A DNA stretch of 64,000 bases from positions 25,561 through 89,560 of the forward strand of contig JANYKS010000103.1 in NCBI GenBank assembly GCA_025358125.1, given 5' to 3'. The position numbers were made by a program, and so were the translations under genes. The notes below the pieces were generated by a model, which had not been told where the DNA came from, ran no database searches, and worked only from the letters and a program-made list of their open reading frames with translations. Position 1 is the stretch's first letter; every line of letters begins with the position of its first letter. Positions 48,140-57,447 of this stretch are shown here, one piece after another. This stretch comes from Actinomycetes bacterium. GTDB taxonomy: Bacteria; Actinomycetota; Acidimicrobiia; Acidimicrobiales; Ilumatobacteraceae.

Positions 48140-49048
48140 TCAGCCCAATCGTTGTCGGCTCTGCGCGACGCGTCGAGCATGGGCGCGTCGGCCGCCGAGT
48201 TCGGCGTGCAGCGCGAGGAGCCGCATCGTCCATTCCGTCATGCCGTACTCCGAGGTGACGCCGATCCCGCCGACCACCTGGTGGGTGTTGTCGTAGGTTT
48301 CGCGCGCGGTCAGGCAAGCGAACGTCGCAGCCGCTGCCGTGTGGTACTCGTCGGAATGGTGCCAGGCGCCTCGGCGCGCCAGCCAGCGAGTGGCCTGGGC
48401 CATCGAGTACGACCGGGCGAGGCGATGCTGCACGGCCTGGAACGATCCGATCGGCCGACCAAATTGATGGCGGTCGCGCACGTGACGAGATGCGAACTCC
48501 ACCGCCGCGAGCGACATCGCGCCGGTTTCGGCGGCGATGCCGACCTGCCACGCCCGCCGCAGCGGATGCCCGCTACCGGGGCCCATCGATTCGGAACGCC
48601 GAACGCGCACGCGGCCCATGGGGTAGGCGGAGCGGGACTGCACGGGCTCGACGTCGACATCGTCACGGCTCGCGAGGCGGGCTTCGTCACCGTCGAGCAC
48701 GAGGTACGCGTCGCAGTGACCGGCGTAGCGAACCAGACCATCCGCAGAGCCGACCAGGCCGACCAGTGGAGGCAGATCGGTGAACCCGGCGAGCGGCCCG
48801 ACGAGGACCCGGGCGACGATCGGCGCAGCGGCCACTGCCTCGCTTGCCCGTTCGGCCACGAGGATCGCCTCGATCGGTCCGGCCTCGGCGCACACGTCGA
48901 GGAAGCCGTTGTCGTCGAGCCGCGTGACGAGGTCGCGGTCGATGCTCCCGGCCATCGCCCGGGCACGGTCGAGCCCGGCATGGTCGCCGAACATCGCGCG
49001 TAGCGAATCGTCGAGAAGTTGTTGTTCGACAGAGAGTTGCAGGTCCAT
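48140..49048 (-). CDS. Acyl-CoA dehydrogenase, short form
   Basis: A 302-residue protein with LQLSVEQQLLDDSLRAMF at the start and a C-terminal RDRHQFGRPIGSFQAVQHRLA ... QVVGGIGVTSEYGMTEW. The middle FAD/substrate domain is reduced, as in the smaller subunit of heteromeric FadE pairs in steroid catabolism. The larger acyl-CoA dehydrogenase gene lies 9 bp upstream on the same strand, which supports a two-subunit enzyme. Confidence 0.9.
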   Translation of the reverse strand: MDLQLSVEQQLLDDSLRAMFGDHAGLDRARAMAGSIDRDLVTRLDDNGFLDVCAEAGPIEAILVAERASEAVAAAPIVARVLVGPLAGFTDLPPLVGLVGSADGLVRYAGHCDAYLVLDGDEARLASRDDVDVEPVQSRSAYPMGRVRVRRSESMGPGSGHPLRRAWQVGIAAETGAMSLAAVEFASRHVRDRHQFGRPIGSFQAVQHRLARSYSMAQATRWLARRGAWHHSDEYHTAAAATFACLTARETYDNTHQVVGGIGVTSEYGMTEWTMRLLALHAELGGRRAHARRVAQSRQRLG

Positions 49049-49057
49049 GATCGTCTA

Positions 49058-50209
49058 CTACTTGCCGCGGGGCAGATCGAGACAGAGTCGCCCGATCAGG
49101 TCGAGCTGCACCTCGTAGGCGCCGGCGGCGATCATGGCCGTGGTCCCGGTGACGACCTGCCGATCGGCCTCGGTGCCGCCGGCCAGGGCCTGGTCGCCGA
49201 GCACCTCCTGGCATGCCCAGGCCACCTCGCGCTCCATCGGTCCGGTGATCGATCGCGACACCGCAGCCATCGGTCGCGAGCCGTGCGGGTCGCTGATCCG
49301 CTCGGCGACGGCAACGTAGTTCATCGCCCGAGCTGCCTCGCACCAGGCGTATGCCATACCGAGCGTGTCGGCAACGGACGGGTCATCGACGTCGACGCCG
49401 TGGTTGGTGGCATCGGAGACGGTTCGGTCGAGCACATGCTCGGAGTGGGCGTGGCGGGCGATGCCGACCCGTTCGTTGGCGAGCGCATTGCGCACGATGT
49501 CCCAGCCGCGGTTCTCGTCGCCGAGCCGGCACGACACGGGCACGATCACATCGGTGAACAAGATCTCGTGGATCAGGTGATGGGCGTACGGGTTAGGGAT
49601 CTCGCGCACCTCGATTCCCGGCGTGGCCATCGGCACGAGCAGGATCGTGTTGCCCTCGCGCTTGGGGCTGTCGGGATCGGTGCGAACGAGCAGGAAGCAA
49701 TACTCCGCGGCGTGGGCGTACGACGTCCAGACCTTCTGTCCGTTCACGACATAGGTGTCGCCATCGCGCACTGCCCGGCACCGAAGCGCGGCAAGGTCGG
49801 AGCCGGCGTCGGGCTCGGAGAACCCCTGGCACCAGTTGACCTCACCCTTGGTGATCGGCGTCAGGTATTGGGCCTGTTGGTCGGACGTGCCGTGGGCCAT
49901 GAGCGCCGGTCCGATCCAGTTGGTGTTCATGTACTGACCCCCGCGTGGCTCGCCGGCCCGCCAGGTCTCCTCGCTGATGATCAGTTGCTCCCAGGGCGAC
50001 GCCTCGCGGCCACCGTATGCACGGGGCCAGTGAGGTGTGAGGAAGCCGTCCTCGCCGAGCGCGGCGCAGAATCGCTTCACCGCTTCGACGTCGGCGGGTT
50101 CGGGCATGTCGCGGTCGTCGAGCGTCCACCCTGGGCGGGCGTTCGTCTGGATCGACGCGCGTAGCGCTGCTCGGAACTCCGTCTCCTCGTCGGTCCAGTC
50201 GAGTTTCAT
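49058..50209 (-). CDS. Acyl-CoA dehydrogenase, large partner
   Basis: A 383-residue enzyme from ATG 50209. HWPRAYGGREASPWEQ, WCQGFSEPDAGSDLAALRC, VNGQKVWTSYAHAAEY and LGDENRGWDIVRNALANERVG cover the full fold. The C-terminal end AAGAYEVQLDLIGRLCL is atypical, without the usual GTxEI signature. It is probably the partner of the short acyl-CoA dehydrogenase that follows. Confidence 0.93.
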   Translation of the reverse strand: MKLDWTDEETEFRAALRASIQTNARPGWTLDDRDMPEPADVEAVKRFCAALGEDGFLTPHWPRAYGGREASPWEQLIISEETWRAGEPRGGQYMNTNWIGPALMAHGTSDQQAQYLTPITKGEVNWCQGFSEPDAGSDLAALRCRAVRDGDTYVVNGQKVWTSYAHAAEYCFLLVRTDPDSPKREGNTILLVPMATPGIEVREIPNPYAHHLIHEILFTDVIVPVSCRLGDENRGWDIVRNALANERVGIARHAHSEHVLDRTVSDATNHGVDVDDPSVADTLGMAYAWCEAARAMNYVAVAERISDPHGSRPMAAVSRSITGPMEREVAWACQEVLGDQALAGGTEADRQVVTGTTAMIAAGAYEVQLDLIGRLCLDLPRGK

Positions 50210-50231
50210 CCGGCCTCCGTTCTCTCCATGT

Positions 50232-51009
50232 TCATCGTGCGGTCCAGCCGCCGTCGATCGTGACGATCTGGCCGGTGCAATAGCTTGATGCGTCGCTCGC
50301 GAGGAACAGCAACACCCCGTCCAGTTCATGCTCCCTGCCGTAGCGGCCCATTGGGCAGTTGGCCTTCATCATCCTGGTCGCACCCTCGTCGTCGATCATC
50401 GCTTGCATCGACTCCGACGGGAAGAAACCCGGGGCGATCGCGTTCACGCGCACACCCTGACGAGCCCACTGGCAGCCGAGTTCGCGGGTGAGGTTGACGA
50501 CGGCGCCCTTCGATGCGGTGTACGAGCCGTTCGGGATCGGCCACGACGACACGAGCCCGAGGATCGACGCGATGTTGATGATCGATCCGCGACCGGCGGC
50601 GATCATGTGACCGGCAACGAGCTGGCACAGCTCGAACGTTGCGACCAGGTTGAGCTCGACCACACGACGGAACGCTTCGACGGAACGCTTCGATCGGCTC
50701 GCTGATGGCAGGGTCGGCATTGCCGCCACCGGCGTTGTTCACGAGGACATCGATCCGCCCGAACCGGTCGATGGCCGTTCGCACGAGAGCAGCTCGATCC
50801 GCTTCGACGAGCAGGTCTGCCCGAACGGCGAGGATGCTCGGGAATTCGCTCGCGAGCGCTTCCAATCGGTCGAGCCGGCGCGCGGCGGCAACCACGGAAG
50901 CGCCGGAGCCGGCGAGGACACGTGCGAATCGCTCGCCGAGCCCACTCGACGCGCCCGTCACGATCGCGACGCGGTCCTCCACGCAGAACTGGTCCAGCAC
51001 GACCCCCAT
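50232..51009 (-). pseudogene. Short-chain dehydrogenase/reductase disrupted by a 13-bp tandem duplication
   Basis: The gene starts at ATG 51009 (MGVVLDQFCVEDRVAIVTG). It reads well through GASSGLGERFARVLAG and VLVNNAGGGNADPAI, then repeats GAAGCGTTCCGTC (plus-strand copies 50666-50678 and 50679-50691). That shifts the frame away from VVELNLVATFELCQL, YTASKGAVVNLTRELG and the end at 50232. Removing 13 bp gives exactly 255 codons. A clean duplication is less likely to be a sequencing error than the single-base shifts nearby. Confidence 0.85.
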
Positions 51010-51030
51010 CCCGCGGAGCGTAGTCGTTCT

Positions 51031-51044
51031 TGACGCTTTTGTCA
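51031..51044. promoter_or_regulatory. TGAC-N6-GTCA dyad (copy 2)
   Basis: TGACGCTTTTGTCA, 22 bp upstream of the start of the disrupted SDR gene. Same pattern as copies at 47200 and 51868. Confidence 0.5.
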
Positions 51045-51067
51045 GATCCGAGGATTTCGAGGAGGGC

Positions 51068-51847
51068 TCAGGTACGCGAACCCTTGATCTGAAAGCGAAT
51101 ACCAGCGTCGAGGCGGATGACCTCACCGTTGAAGTACGGGTTCTCGATGATCGCCATCGCCATGTGGGCGTATTCGTCGGGATGGCCCATGCGCTTCGGG
51201 AACGGAACGACTGGGCCCCATTCGGCTTCGACCGCGTCGAGGGCCTTGCCGTAGGCGGGCGTCGCGAACACGCCCGGTGCGATCGTGCCGACGCGGATGC
51301 CGAGCACCGACAAGTCCCGAGCGGCCGGCAGCGTCATGCCGATGATGCCGCCCTTTGCGGCGCCGTAGGCAACCTGGCCGATCGTGCCTTCGTAGCCGGC
51401 TATCGAAGCGGTGTTGACGATCACACCGCGTTCTCCGGTCTCTTGCGGTTGGTTCTTCGACATCGCGGCGGCTGCGAGGCGGAGCACGTTGAACGTGCCG
51501 TTGAGGAAGATCTGCACGACTTTGACGAACTCGTCGAACGCGAGCGGGTTGCCGTCGCGGTCGAGCGTGCGACCGCCGCCCGGCCCGCCGTGGGTGTCGA
51601 CCGAGACGTACAGCGGGCCCATTTCGACTGCGGCGGCGATCGCGGCATTGAGGCTGTCTTCTGACAGCACGTCGGTCTCGACGAACCGGGTGGCACCGCC
51701 GAGTTCGCTGGCGAGAGCCTCGCCGGTCTCGGCCGCGAGGTCGGCGATCACGACCTTCGCTCCGGCCGCGACGAGACGACGGACGGTGGCTGCACCGAGA
51801 CCACCGGCACCACCGACGACGAGTGCGCTGGAACCTTGTAGTTGCAT
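51068..51847 (-). CDS. SDR-family 3-hydroxyacyl-CoA dehydrogenase (HSD17B10-like)
   Basis: A 259-residue protein. ALVVGGAGGLGAATVRRLV is the NAD loop, NTASIAGYEGTIGQVAYGAAKGGI holds the catalytic Ser, Tyr and Lys, and TIAPGVFATPAYG follows. This subgroup (type II 3-hydroxyacyl-CoA dehydrogenase) oxidises 3-hydroxyacyl-CoA in beta-oxidation of steroid or branched substrates. A TGAC-N6-GTCA dyad lies just upstream. Confidence 0.93.
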   Translation of the reverse strand: MQLQGSSALVVGGAGGLGAATVRRLVAAGAKVVIADLAAETGEALASELGGATRFVETDVLSEDSLNAAIAAAVEMGPLYVSVDTHGGPGGGRTLDRDGNPLAFDEFVKVVQIFLNGTFNVLRLAAAAMSKNQPQETGERGVIVNTASIAGYEGTIGQVAYGAAKGGIIGMTLPAARDLSVLGIRVGTIAPGVFATPAYGKALDAVEAEWGPVVPFPKRMGHPDEYAHMAMAIIENPYFNGEVIRLDAGIRFQIKGSRT

Positions 51848-51867
51848 CCTGATCAGTCTCCCGTTGA

Positions 51868-51881
51868 TGACAGTTCTGTCA
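51868..51881. promoter_or_regulatory. TGAC-N6-GTCA dyad (copy 3)
   Basis: TGACAGTTCTGTCA lies between the SDR start (51847) and the end of the acyl-CoA synthetase gene. The outer palindrome is extended here (TGACAG/CTGTCA). Same arms and spacing as the two other copies. Confidence 0.55.
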
Positions 51882-51893
51882 GAAACCTAGCCG

Positions 51894-53498
51894 TCAGGAT
51901 GATCGGCGGCGAAGCCGGTCGCGGAGCTCGACCTTGCGGACCTTGCCGCTCAGGCTGCGCGGGAACTCGTCGACGAACTCGAGGTGTTCGGGTGCTTTCT
52001 GCCTGGCCGCGCCGAGTTCGGCAAAGTGCCGGCGCACCTCGTCGAGGTCGATGGTCTGGCCCTCCCGCAGCTGCACGAAGACGGCGACCCGTTCGCCGTA
52101 GCGATCGTCTGCCTGGCCGACGGCCGCCGCCTCCATCACCGACGGGTGCATCGCGAGCAGATCCTCCACCTCTTTGGAGGCGATGTTCTCGCCGCCGCGG
52201 ATGATGACATCCTTCTTGCGGTCGGTGATCGTGAGGAAACCGTCGGCGTCGATCCGGCCGATGTCGCCGGTGCGGAACCAGCCGCCGGGCAGGAACGATT
52301 CGGCGTCGAGTGCGGTGTCGGTGTACCCGACGAACAACTCGGGTCCGCGACTCACGATCTCACCGTCCATGCCGACACTGACCTCGTGATCGTCGTCGTC
52401 GAGGAGGCGGATCTCGTTGCCCGGCGTCAGTCGGCCGTCGGTGCCGGCTCTCTGGTCGAGCGAATCGCGCGGGGTGCCCGTGGTGATCACCGGGTGCTCG
52501 CTCGACCCATAGGCGCGGAACGCCGGGGTACCGCTTGCGTCGGCCCGTCTGACGAGTGCTGCCGGCACACTCGCGGCGCCGACCATGTAGTTGGTGAGGC
52601 TGCTGAGATCGGAGCCCTGCCGCTCGGCTTCGTCCAGCAGGGAGGCGAGGAAGAACGGGGCGCCCGCCGTCGTGGTGACGCGGTACTGCTGCACGAGCCG
52701 TGCCGCGAGTGATGGGTCCCATTGGTCCATCAGCACCGACGACACGCCCAGCACGAACATTCGGAGCAGGCCGAGCACGCCGGCGATGTGGCCCGCCGGG
52801 AAGGCGGCGAGGTTGACCCCTCGGCGTTCGCCGACTGCCGCCGCCGTCGAGCGGATCTCGGCGACGAGGGTGTTCGTGGTGTGCTGAACACCCTTCGGGT
52901 CGGCCGTGGTGCCCGACGTGTAGATGAGCAGGCACACATCGTCGGGGTGTGTCGCCGGCAGCGTCGACAAAACGTCATGATCCGCAAGACGCTGCCATGG
53001 GATCGCGCCAGACGGGCCGTGCCCGCCGATCAACGCGACGTGCTCGAGGGCCGGGATGTCGGTGATCGCATCGAACCGCTCGCGGTAGTCGATGTTGCGC
53101 CATCGGTCGGGCATCACGAGCACCCTGGCACCCGACTGGCGGAGGATGAAGCCCACTTCGCGGGGCCCGTAGATGTGCACGATGGGCACCACGGTGGCGC
53201 CGAGCATCAGCGCGGCCTGATACGTAAGCGCGCCCTCGAGCCAGTTGGGCACCCAGATCGCAATCCTGTCGCCGGGCCCGACCCCCAGCTCGGCAAGGCC
53301 GCCCGCGAGCCTCAGACTGCAGGTGAACATATCGTCGAGCCGGATCGACGATGGGCTGGGGCCGCCGGCGAAGTGCATCGCCGTTTCGGGAAACGACTGG
53401 GCACCGCGGCGAAGATGATCGGCGATCGTTTCGGGACCGAAGAATCCCTCGGCGTACCACCGTTCCCGCAGGATGGCGCGATCAGCGCCGAGGTTCAT
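51894..53498 (-). CDS. AMP-dependent acyl-CoA synthetase
   Basis: A 534-residue adenylate-forming enzyme from ATG 53498. LIYTSGTTADPKGVQHT is the P-loop, AYGSSEHPVITTG follows, and GGWFRTGDIGRIDADGFLTITDRKKDVIIRGGENI leads to the C-terminal catalytic loop. It activates a carboxylic acid to acyl-CoA through an acyl-AMP. Its start overlaps the SMP-30-like gene's end by 17 bp, so they are co-transcribed. Confidence 0.94.
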   Translation of the reverse strand: MNLGADRAILRERWYAEGFFGPETIADHLRRGAQSFPETAMHFAGGPSPSSIRLDDMFTCSLRLAGGLAELGVGPGDRIAIWVPNWLEGALTYQAALMLGATVVPIVHIYGPREVGFILRQSGARVLVMPDRWRNIDYRERFDAITDIPALEHVALIGGHGPSGAIPWQRLADHDVLSTLPATHPDDVCLLIYTSGTTADPKGVQHTTNTLVAEIRSTAAAVGERRGVNLAAFPAGHIAGVLGLLRMFVLGVSSVLMDQWDPSLAARLVQQYRVTTTAGAPFFLASLLDEAERQGSDLSSLTNYMVGAASVPAALVRRADASGTPAFRAYGSSEHPVITTGTPRDSLDQRAGTDGRLTPGNEIRLLDDDDHEVSVGMDGEIVSRGPELFVGYTDTALDAESFLPGGWFRTGDIGRIDADGFLTITDRKKDVIIRGGENIASKEVEDLLAMHPSVMEAAAVGQADDRYGERVAVFVQLREGQTIDLDEVRRHFAELGAARQKAPEHLEFVDEFPRSLSGKVRKVELRDRLRRRSS

Positions 53499-54462
53499 GA
53501 TTCGTGCCGTCGGGGTTCGCGTTCGCCGCCCCGAATGCGAGCGCGAGGCCGGGGCGGTGCCAGCTGCAGCGCACGAGGCGGCCGGTCTCGGAGCATGTGA
53601 GATGGGCGGTCGTGAGGTCATCGCCGCCGAAGCAGATGTTCGTGACGAGCCGGTCGGCCAGGCGATCGGGGAGCACCCAGTGCACGATTCCGTCGAGGCC
53701 ATCGTCAGATGACCCCTCGGCTGGCACCTCGGCTGGCACCTCGGTCACACCTCCTTGGACGAGCGTGCCCACGCACACAGCCCCGGACGAGTCGACTGCA
53801 AGCGAGTCCAGCTCCATTGCGCCGGGGAGGCCGACGAGCAGGGTGAACGGGTCGAGCGAACCGTGGCGGGTGAGCGCTCGGGCGCCGTGACCGACCGATG
53901 GCGCGAGTCGTCCGGGTGAGGCGATCCGTCGACGCAGCACTTGGCGAGTCGATGTCTGTGCCCAGTACAAGATGTCGCCGCCGGGTGACAGGCCGATCCC
54001 GTTCGGATCGGTGGCCCGTGCCACCGTTGCGACCGACGATCCGCTGGCCGTGGCGTAGTGCAGTGTGCCGCCGCGTAGGTCGGTGAACCAGAAACCCCCT
54101 GCTGCGTCGAACACGAGGTCGTTCGGCGCGATGAAGGGAGGCCCGCCGGAATCGGTGTACAACCACGACCAATCGCCCGTGGCGATGTCGACGCGCTGGA
54201 TGCCGGGCATGCTCCGCGGTCCTGCGCCCATCCCGCCGTTGTTGCACACGTAGACCGCGCCGTCGGGGCCGATTGCCGCACCGTTTGGACCGCCGCCGAG
54301 CTCGGCGATCACATCCTTCGAGCCGTCCGAATCGACCCGGGTGAGACGGCCGCCGACGATCTCGACCACGAGCACTGATCCGTCGTCGAGCGCAACCGGG
54401 CCTTCGGGGAAGGCCAGACCGTCGGTGACCATTTCCACGTCGGTGAGTTGACGGGTGATCAT
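53482..54462 (-). CDS. SMP-30/gluconolactonase-like beta-propeller lactonase
   Basis: A 326-residue protein. LAFPEGPVALDDGSVLVVEI is the SMP-30 opening with the first metal Glu, IGPDGAVYVCNNGGMG and IAPNDLVFDAAGGFWFTDLRGG give the Asn and Asp ligands, and TDPNGIGLSPGGDILYW follows. Lactonases of this family open ring lactones, which can occur in steroid and terpenoid breakdown. Its stop overlaps the acyl-CoA synthetase start and its own start overlaps the MaoC-like gene by 4 bp. Confidence 0.9.
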   Translation of the reverse strand: MITRQLTDVEMVTDGLAFPEGPVALDDGSVLVVEIVGGRLTRVDSDGSKDVIAELGGGPNGAAIGPDGAVYVCNNGGMGAGPRSMPGIQRVDIATGDWSWLYTDSGGPPFIAPNDLVFDAAGGFWFTDLRGGTLHYATASGSSVATVARATDPNGIGLSPGGDILYWAQTSTRQVLRRRIASPGRLAPSVGHGARALTRHGSLDPFTLLVGLPGAMELDSLAVDSSGAVCVGTLVQGGVTEVPAEVPAEGSSDDGLDGIVHWVLPDRLADRLVTNICFGGDDLTTAHLTCSETGRLVRCSWHRPGLALAFGAANANPDGTNHEPRR

Positions 54463-55790
54463 GAGCGGGTTCGGTCAGCGCCCCGGCGCCGGCGAGCGGT
54501 GAGTTCGGTGTGGCGCGCGAACATCTCCGCCGCAAGCCGCTCGAGCTGGACCGGCACCTTCGGGTACAGCGGCAGGCCGTCTTGGCGAGAGGGCAGTGCC
54601 ACGGTGGCCGTGCCATAGGCCGTCTCGGTCTCGCGCTGGTTGATCATGTGCAGCTCGAGGTCGACGACCTTCTGGCCGTCCTCATCGCGTTTGGCGACGA
54701 CCTTGCCCGACAGGAACTGGGTGTCGCCCATGTAGTTGAACTTTCGGATCGAGTCCTCCTGGGCGACGATGACGGCGTCGTCGCCGGCCCAGTCCGAGAC
54801 GTGGTGGTAGAACCAACACTGGCGCTGCACCCCGTAGTCATATGCCATCGGGTTGCCGATCGCCTTGGCCCAGTCGGAGTCCCAGTGAAGGCGCTGAGCG
54901 ACGTCGTACACGCCCTGGGCGTTCTTGACGTAGAACGGTGCAATCCGCGTGCGGTTCTTGTAGCCGACCCGCGATGACCGCAGGCCGTACGGAACGAAGC
55001 CGTAACCACCGGAGTGGAACGCGATCATCTCGGTGATCGTTGTCGGCCCCTTGACCATCGGGTCCAGCTCGTCGCCGACGTTGACGTCGTCCCAGTAACG
55101 CTTGTCGGCGCCGCGAGGACCCTCCTGGGCGTAGATCGCATCGATCCGCTCGTAGTCATCGTCGGTGTAGTGGGCGGGCTCGATCGCTGCGTACTTGCCC
55201 TTCGCTCGCGACTGCTTGCGCTCGGTGAGCACGCGCAGGATCCGGTAGACGCCGAGCACCTCACCGAACTGGTTGATCGCGATGTCGCGACTCACCTGGA
55301 TCACGGAGCGGCCTGCGAACTCGGACTGTTTGACGTCGACGCTCTCCTCGCCGCGGAAACTGAAGATACGGTCGCCGGGCCGAAGCGGTCGGTACCACTC
55401 CCAGGTACCCCCCGACACGAACACGTGAACGCCACGGAACATGCCCTTGGTCTGCTGTTTGATCTCGTCGGGGATCGGGTCGCCGAGCATCGGCGTCTTG
55501 AGGTGCCCGATCTGGGTGCCATGCCCGATCTGGGAGCCCCAGCGGGTGTCGAGGCCGTAGTCCTCGTCGGTGTACAACGGGTTGTCGTCGCCGACGCCGA
55601 GCGCCCAGTTGCGGAGCGCGTCCGGGGTGGCAACCGAATTCAACTCACGCTGTTTGCTCGCGACGTCGAACCCGAGCAGGAGCTTGGCCTTTTCGATGTC
55701 GTCGTCGGTCAGCTCGTGCTCGAGCGCCTTCTGGAACTCCTTTTCGAGCTCGTCGTCGACCTGAAAAGCCTCGTGGGTCCTGTCACTCAT
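54459..55790 (-). CDS. MaoC-like hotdog hydratase
   Basis: A 443-residue protein from ATG 55790. An N-terminal hotdog domain (ALRNWALGVGDDNPLYTDEDYG, a dehydratase-like motif) and a second one (RIFSFRGEESVDVKQSEFAGRS ... TITEMIAFHSGGYGF) are separated by a linker. Long double-hotdog proteins of this type act as enoyl-CoA hydratases in steroid and isoprenoid catabolism. Its start codon overlaps the stop of the acyl-CoA synthetase gene by ATGA. Confidence 0.85.
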   Translation of the reverse strand: MSDRTHEAFQVDDELEKEFQKALEHELTDDDIEKAKLLLGFDVASKQRELNSVATPDALRNWALGVGDDNPLYTDEDYGLDTRWGSQIGHGTQIGHLKTPMLGDPIPDEIKQQTKGMFRGVHVFVSGGTWEWYRPLRPGDRIFSFRGEESVDVKQSEFAGRSVIQVSRDIAINQFGEVLGVYRILRVLTERKQSRAKGKYAAIEPAHYTDDDYERIDAIYAQEGPRGADKRYWDDVNVGDELDPMVKGPTTITEMIAFHSGGYGFVPYGLRSSRVGYKNRTRIAPFYVKNAQGVYDVAQRLHWDSDWAKAIGNPMAYDYGVQRQCWFYHHVSDWAGDDAVIVAQEDSIRKFNYMGDTQFLSGKVVAKRDEDGQKVVDLELHMINQRETETAYGTATVALPSRQDGLPLYPKVPVQLERLAAEMFARHTELTARRRRGADRTRS

Positions 55791-57367
55791 GACTGCTCCT
55801 GACTGCTGGCGGCGGCGACGTATTCGTCGCGGATCTTGCGCTTGTACAACTTGCCCGCCTCGGTCCGAGGGAGATCTTCGCGGAATTCCCATCGTCGGGG
55901 CCACTTGTAGCTCGCGAGGCGGTCGCGGCAGAACTCGGTCAGTTCGGCGATGAGGGCGTCGCCCGGCTCCGCGCCGGCGGTCGGTTGCACGATCGCAACG
56001 ATGGTCTCGCCCCAATCGGGGTCCGGTACGCCGATCACCGCCACATCACGCACCTTCGGGTGTTCGAGCAGGATCCCTTCGATCTCGGCGGGGTACACGT
56101 TCGTGCCGCCGGTGATGATCATGTCCTTGGCGCGGTCGGAGATGAACAGGTATCCGTCAGGATCGAGATGGCCGATGTCGCCGAGACTGAATCGCTTTCC
56201 CTGGTAGGCCGACCGAGTCTGGTCGGGGTCGTCGTGATACGAGAACCCGACGCCGTTGTCGATGTAGATCGTGCCGACCTCGCCCGGCGGCAGTTCGTTG
56301 CCGTCGTCGTCGATGACGAAGAGCCGCACGCCTCGCAGGGCGCGGCCAACGGTACCCGGCTTCTCCAACCAACGGTGCGGTTTGGCGATGGTGGCCGCAC
56401 CTTCCATACCACCGTAGGTCTCCCAGATGACCGGACCCCACCACGCCATCATCTGCTCTTTGACCGGTCGAGGGCACGGCGCGGCAGAGTGGACGATCGA
56501 GTGGAGGCTCGACACGTCGTACTTCGCCCGGACCTCGTCGGGAAGCCGCAGCAGCCGATGGAACTGGGTCGGCACCATGTAGCCGGTGCGAATCCTGTGC
56601 CGTTCGATGAGCCGTAGCGTCTGCTCGGGGTCGAACTTGGCCATGATCACGAGGCCGTGACCCATGTGCAGCCCGCCCATGTAGTAGCTGTGCGATCCGC
56701 CGTGGAACATGCCGGTCGAGACGAGCATCGGCCCGTCGAAAGGACGGAAGTCGAACGCGCGGCCGAAGACGGCGCTGTCATTCGCGATCTGGCCGACGTC
56801 GCCAACCGGGATCGGGCGCCGGATGCCCTTCGGCTTGCCGGTGGTACCCGAGGTGTACACGAACAGCCCTCCGGCCCGGCGATCCGTCGGCGGCGTGCGC
56901 GCGTGTGCGGAACGTGCAGCGGCCAGGGATGGCACACCCGGAATCGTTCCGATCGCGAGCACGCTCGGGCCGGTTCCGGGTGTAGCGGTCTCGGGACTCA
57001 CGGGGTCGAGCCCGTCGAGCAGGGGAGCGAAACGCTCGCCGATCACGAGCACCCGGGCGCCCGAGTGCTGCATGATCGCGCCCAGTTCGTGGACGGTGAG
57101 ATAGGTGTTGAGCGGGATGAAGTGCAGGCCGGTCTCCTGGCATGCGAGCGACGCTTCGATCAAGGTGTTCCCGTTGTCGGCGAGCACTCCAACGGCATCG
57201 CCCGCTGTCGCTCCCAACGACCTGAACAGATGGGCCAACTGGTGCGCGTCGCCGGCGAGCTCTGCATATGTGCGCGGACCGTCGGGGCTGTCGATGATCG
57301 CCGGTGCGTCCGGGTGGTCCTCTGCGATCCACCAGAACCCGAGGCGTGTGTCCCACGGGTTTTCCAT
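55787..57367 (-). CDS. AMP-dependent acyl-CoA synthetase (FadD-like)
   Basis: A 526-residue enzyme from ATG 57367 (a TTG two codons earlier is also in frame). VYTSGTTGKPKGIRRPIPV is the P-loop, WETYGGMEGAATIA and SLGDIGHLDPDGYLFISDRAKDMIITGG follow, and AGKLYKRKIRDEYV carries the C-terminal Lys. It heads the MaoC/SMP-30/acyl-CoA synthetase operon and is divergent from an acyl-CoA dehydrogenase. Confidence 0.94.
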   Translation of the reverse strand: MENPWDTRLGFWWIAEDHPDAPAIIDSPDGPRTYAELAGDAHQLAHLFRSLGATAGDAVGVLADNGNTLIEASLACQETGLHFIPLNTYLTVHELGAIMQHSGARVLVIGERFAPLLDGLDPVSPETATPGTGPSVLAIGTIPGVPSLAAARSAHARTPPTDRRAGGLFVYTSGTTGKPKGIRRPIPVGDVGQIANDSAVFGRAFDFRPFDGPMLVSTGMFHGGSHSYYMGGLHMGHGLVIMAKFDPEQTLRLIERHRIRTGYMVPTQFHRLLRLPDEVRAKYDVSSLHSIVHSAAPCPRPVKEQMMAWWGPVIWETYGGMEGAATIAKPHRWLEKPGTVGRALRGVRLFVIDDDGNELPPGEVGTIYIDNGVGFSYHDDPDQTRSAYQGKRFSLGDIGHLDPDGYLFISDRAKDMIITGGTNVYPAEIEGILLEHPKVRDVAVIGVPDPDWGETIVAIVQPTAGAEPGDALIAELTEFCRDRLASYKWPRRWEFREDLPRTEAGKLYKRKIRDEYVAAASSQEQS

Positions 57368-57447
57368 CGCCAAAATACTAACCTATATCCGGGGAGAGTT
57401 TCGAACCCGGTTTGCCCGGAGGTAAATCGTCACCTATTTTGTCCGGT

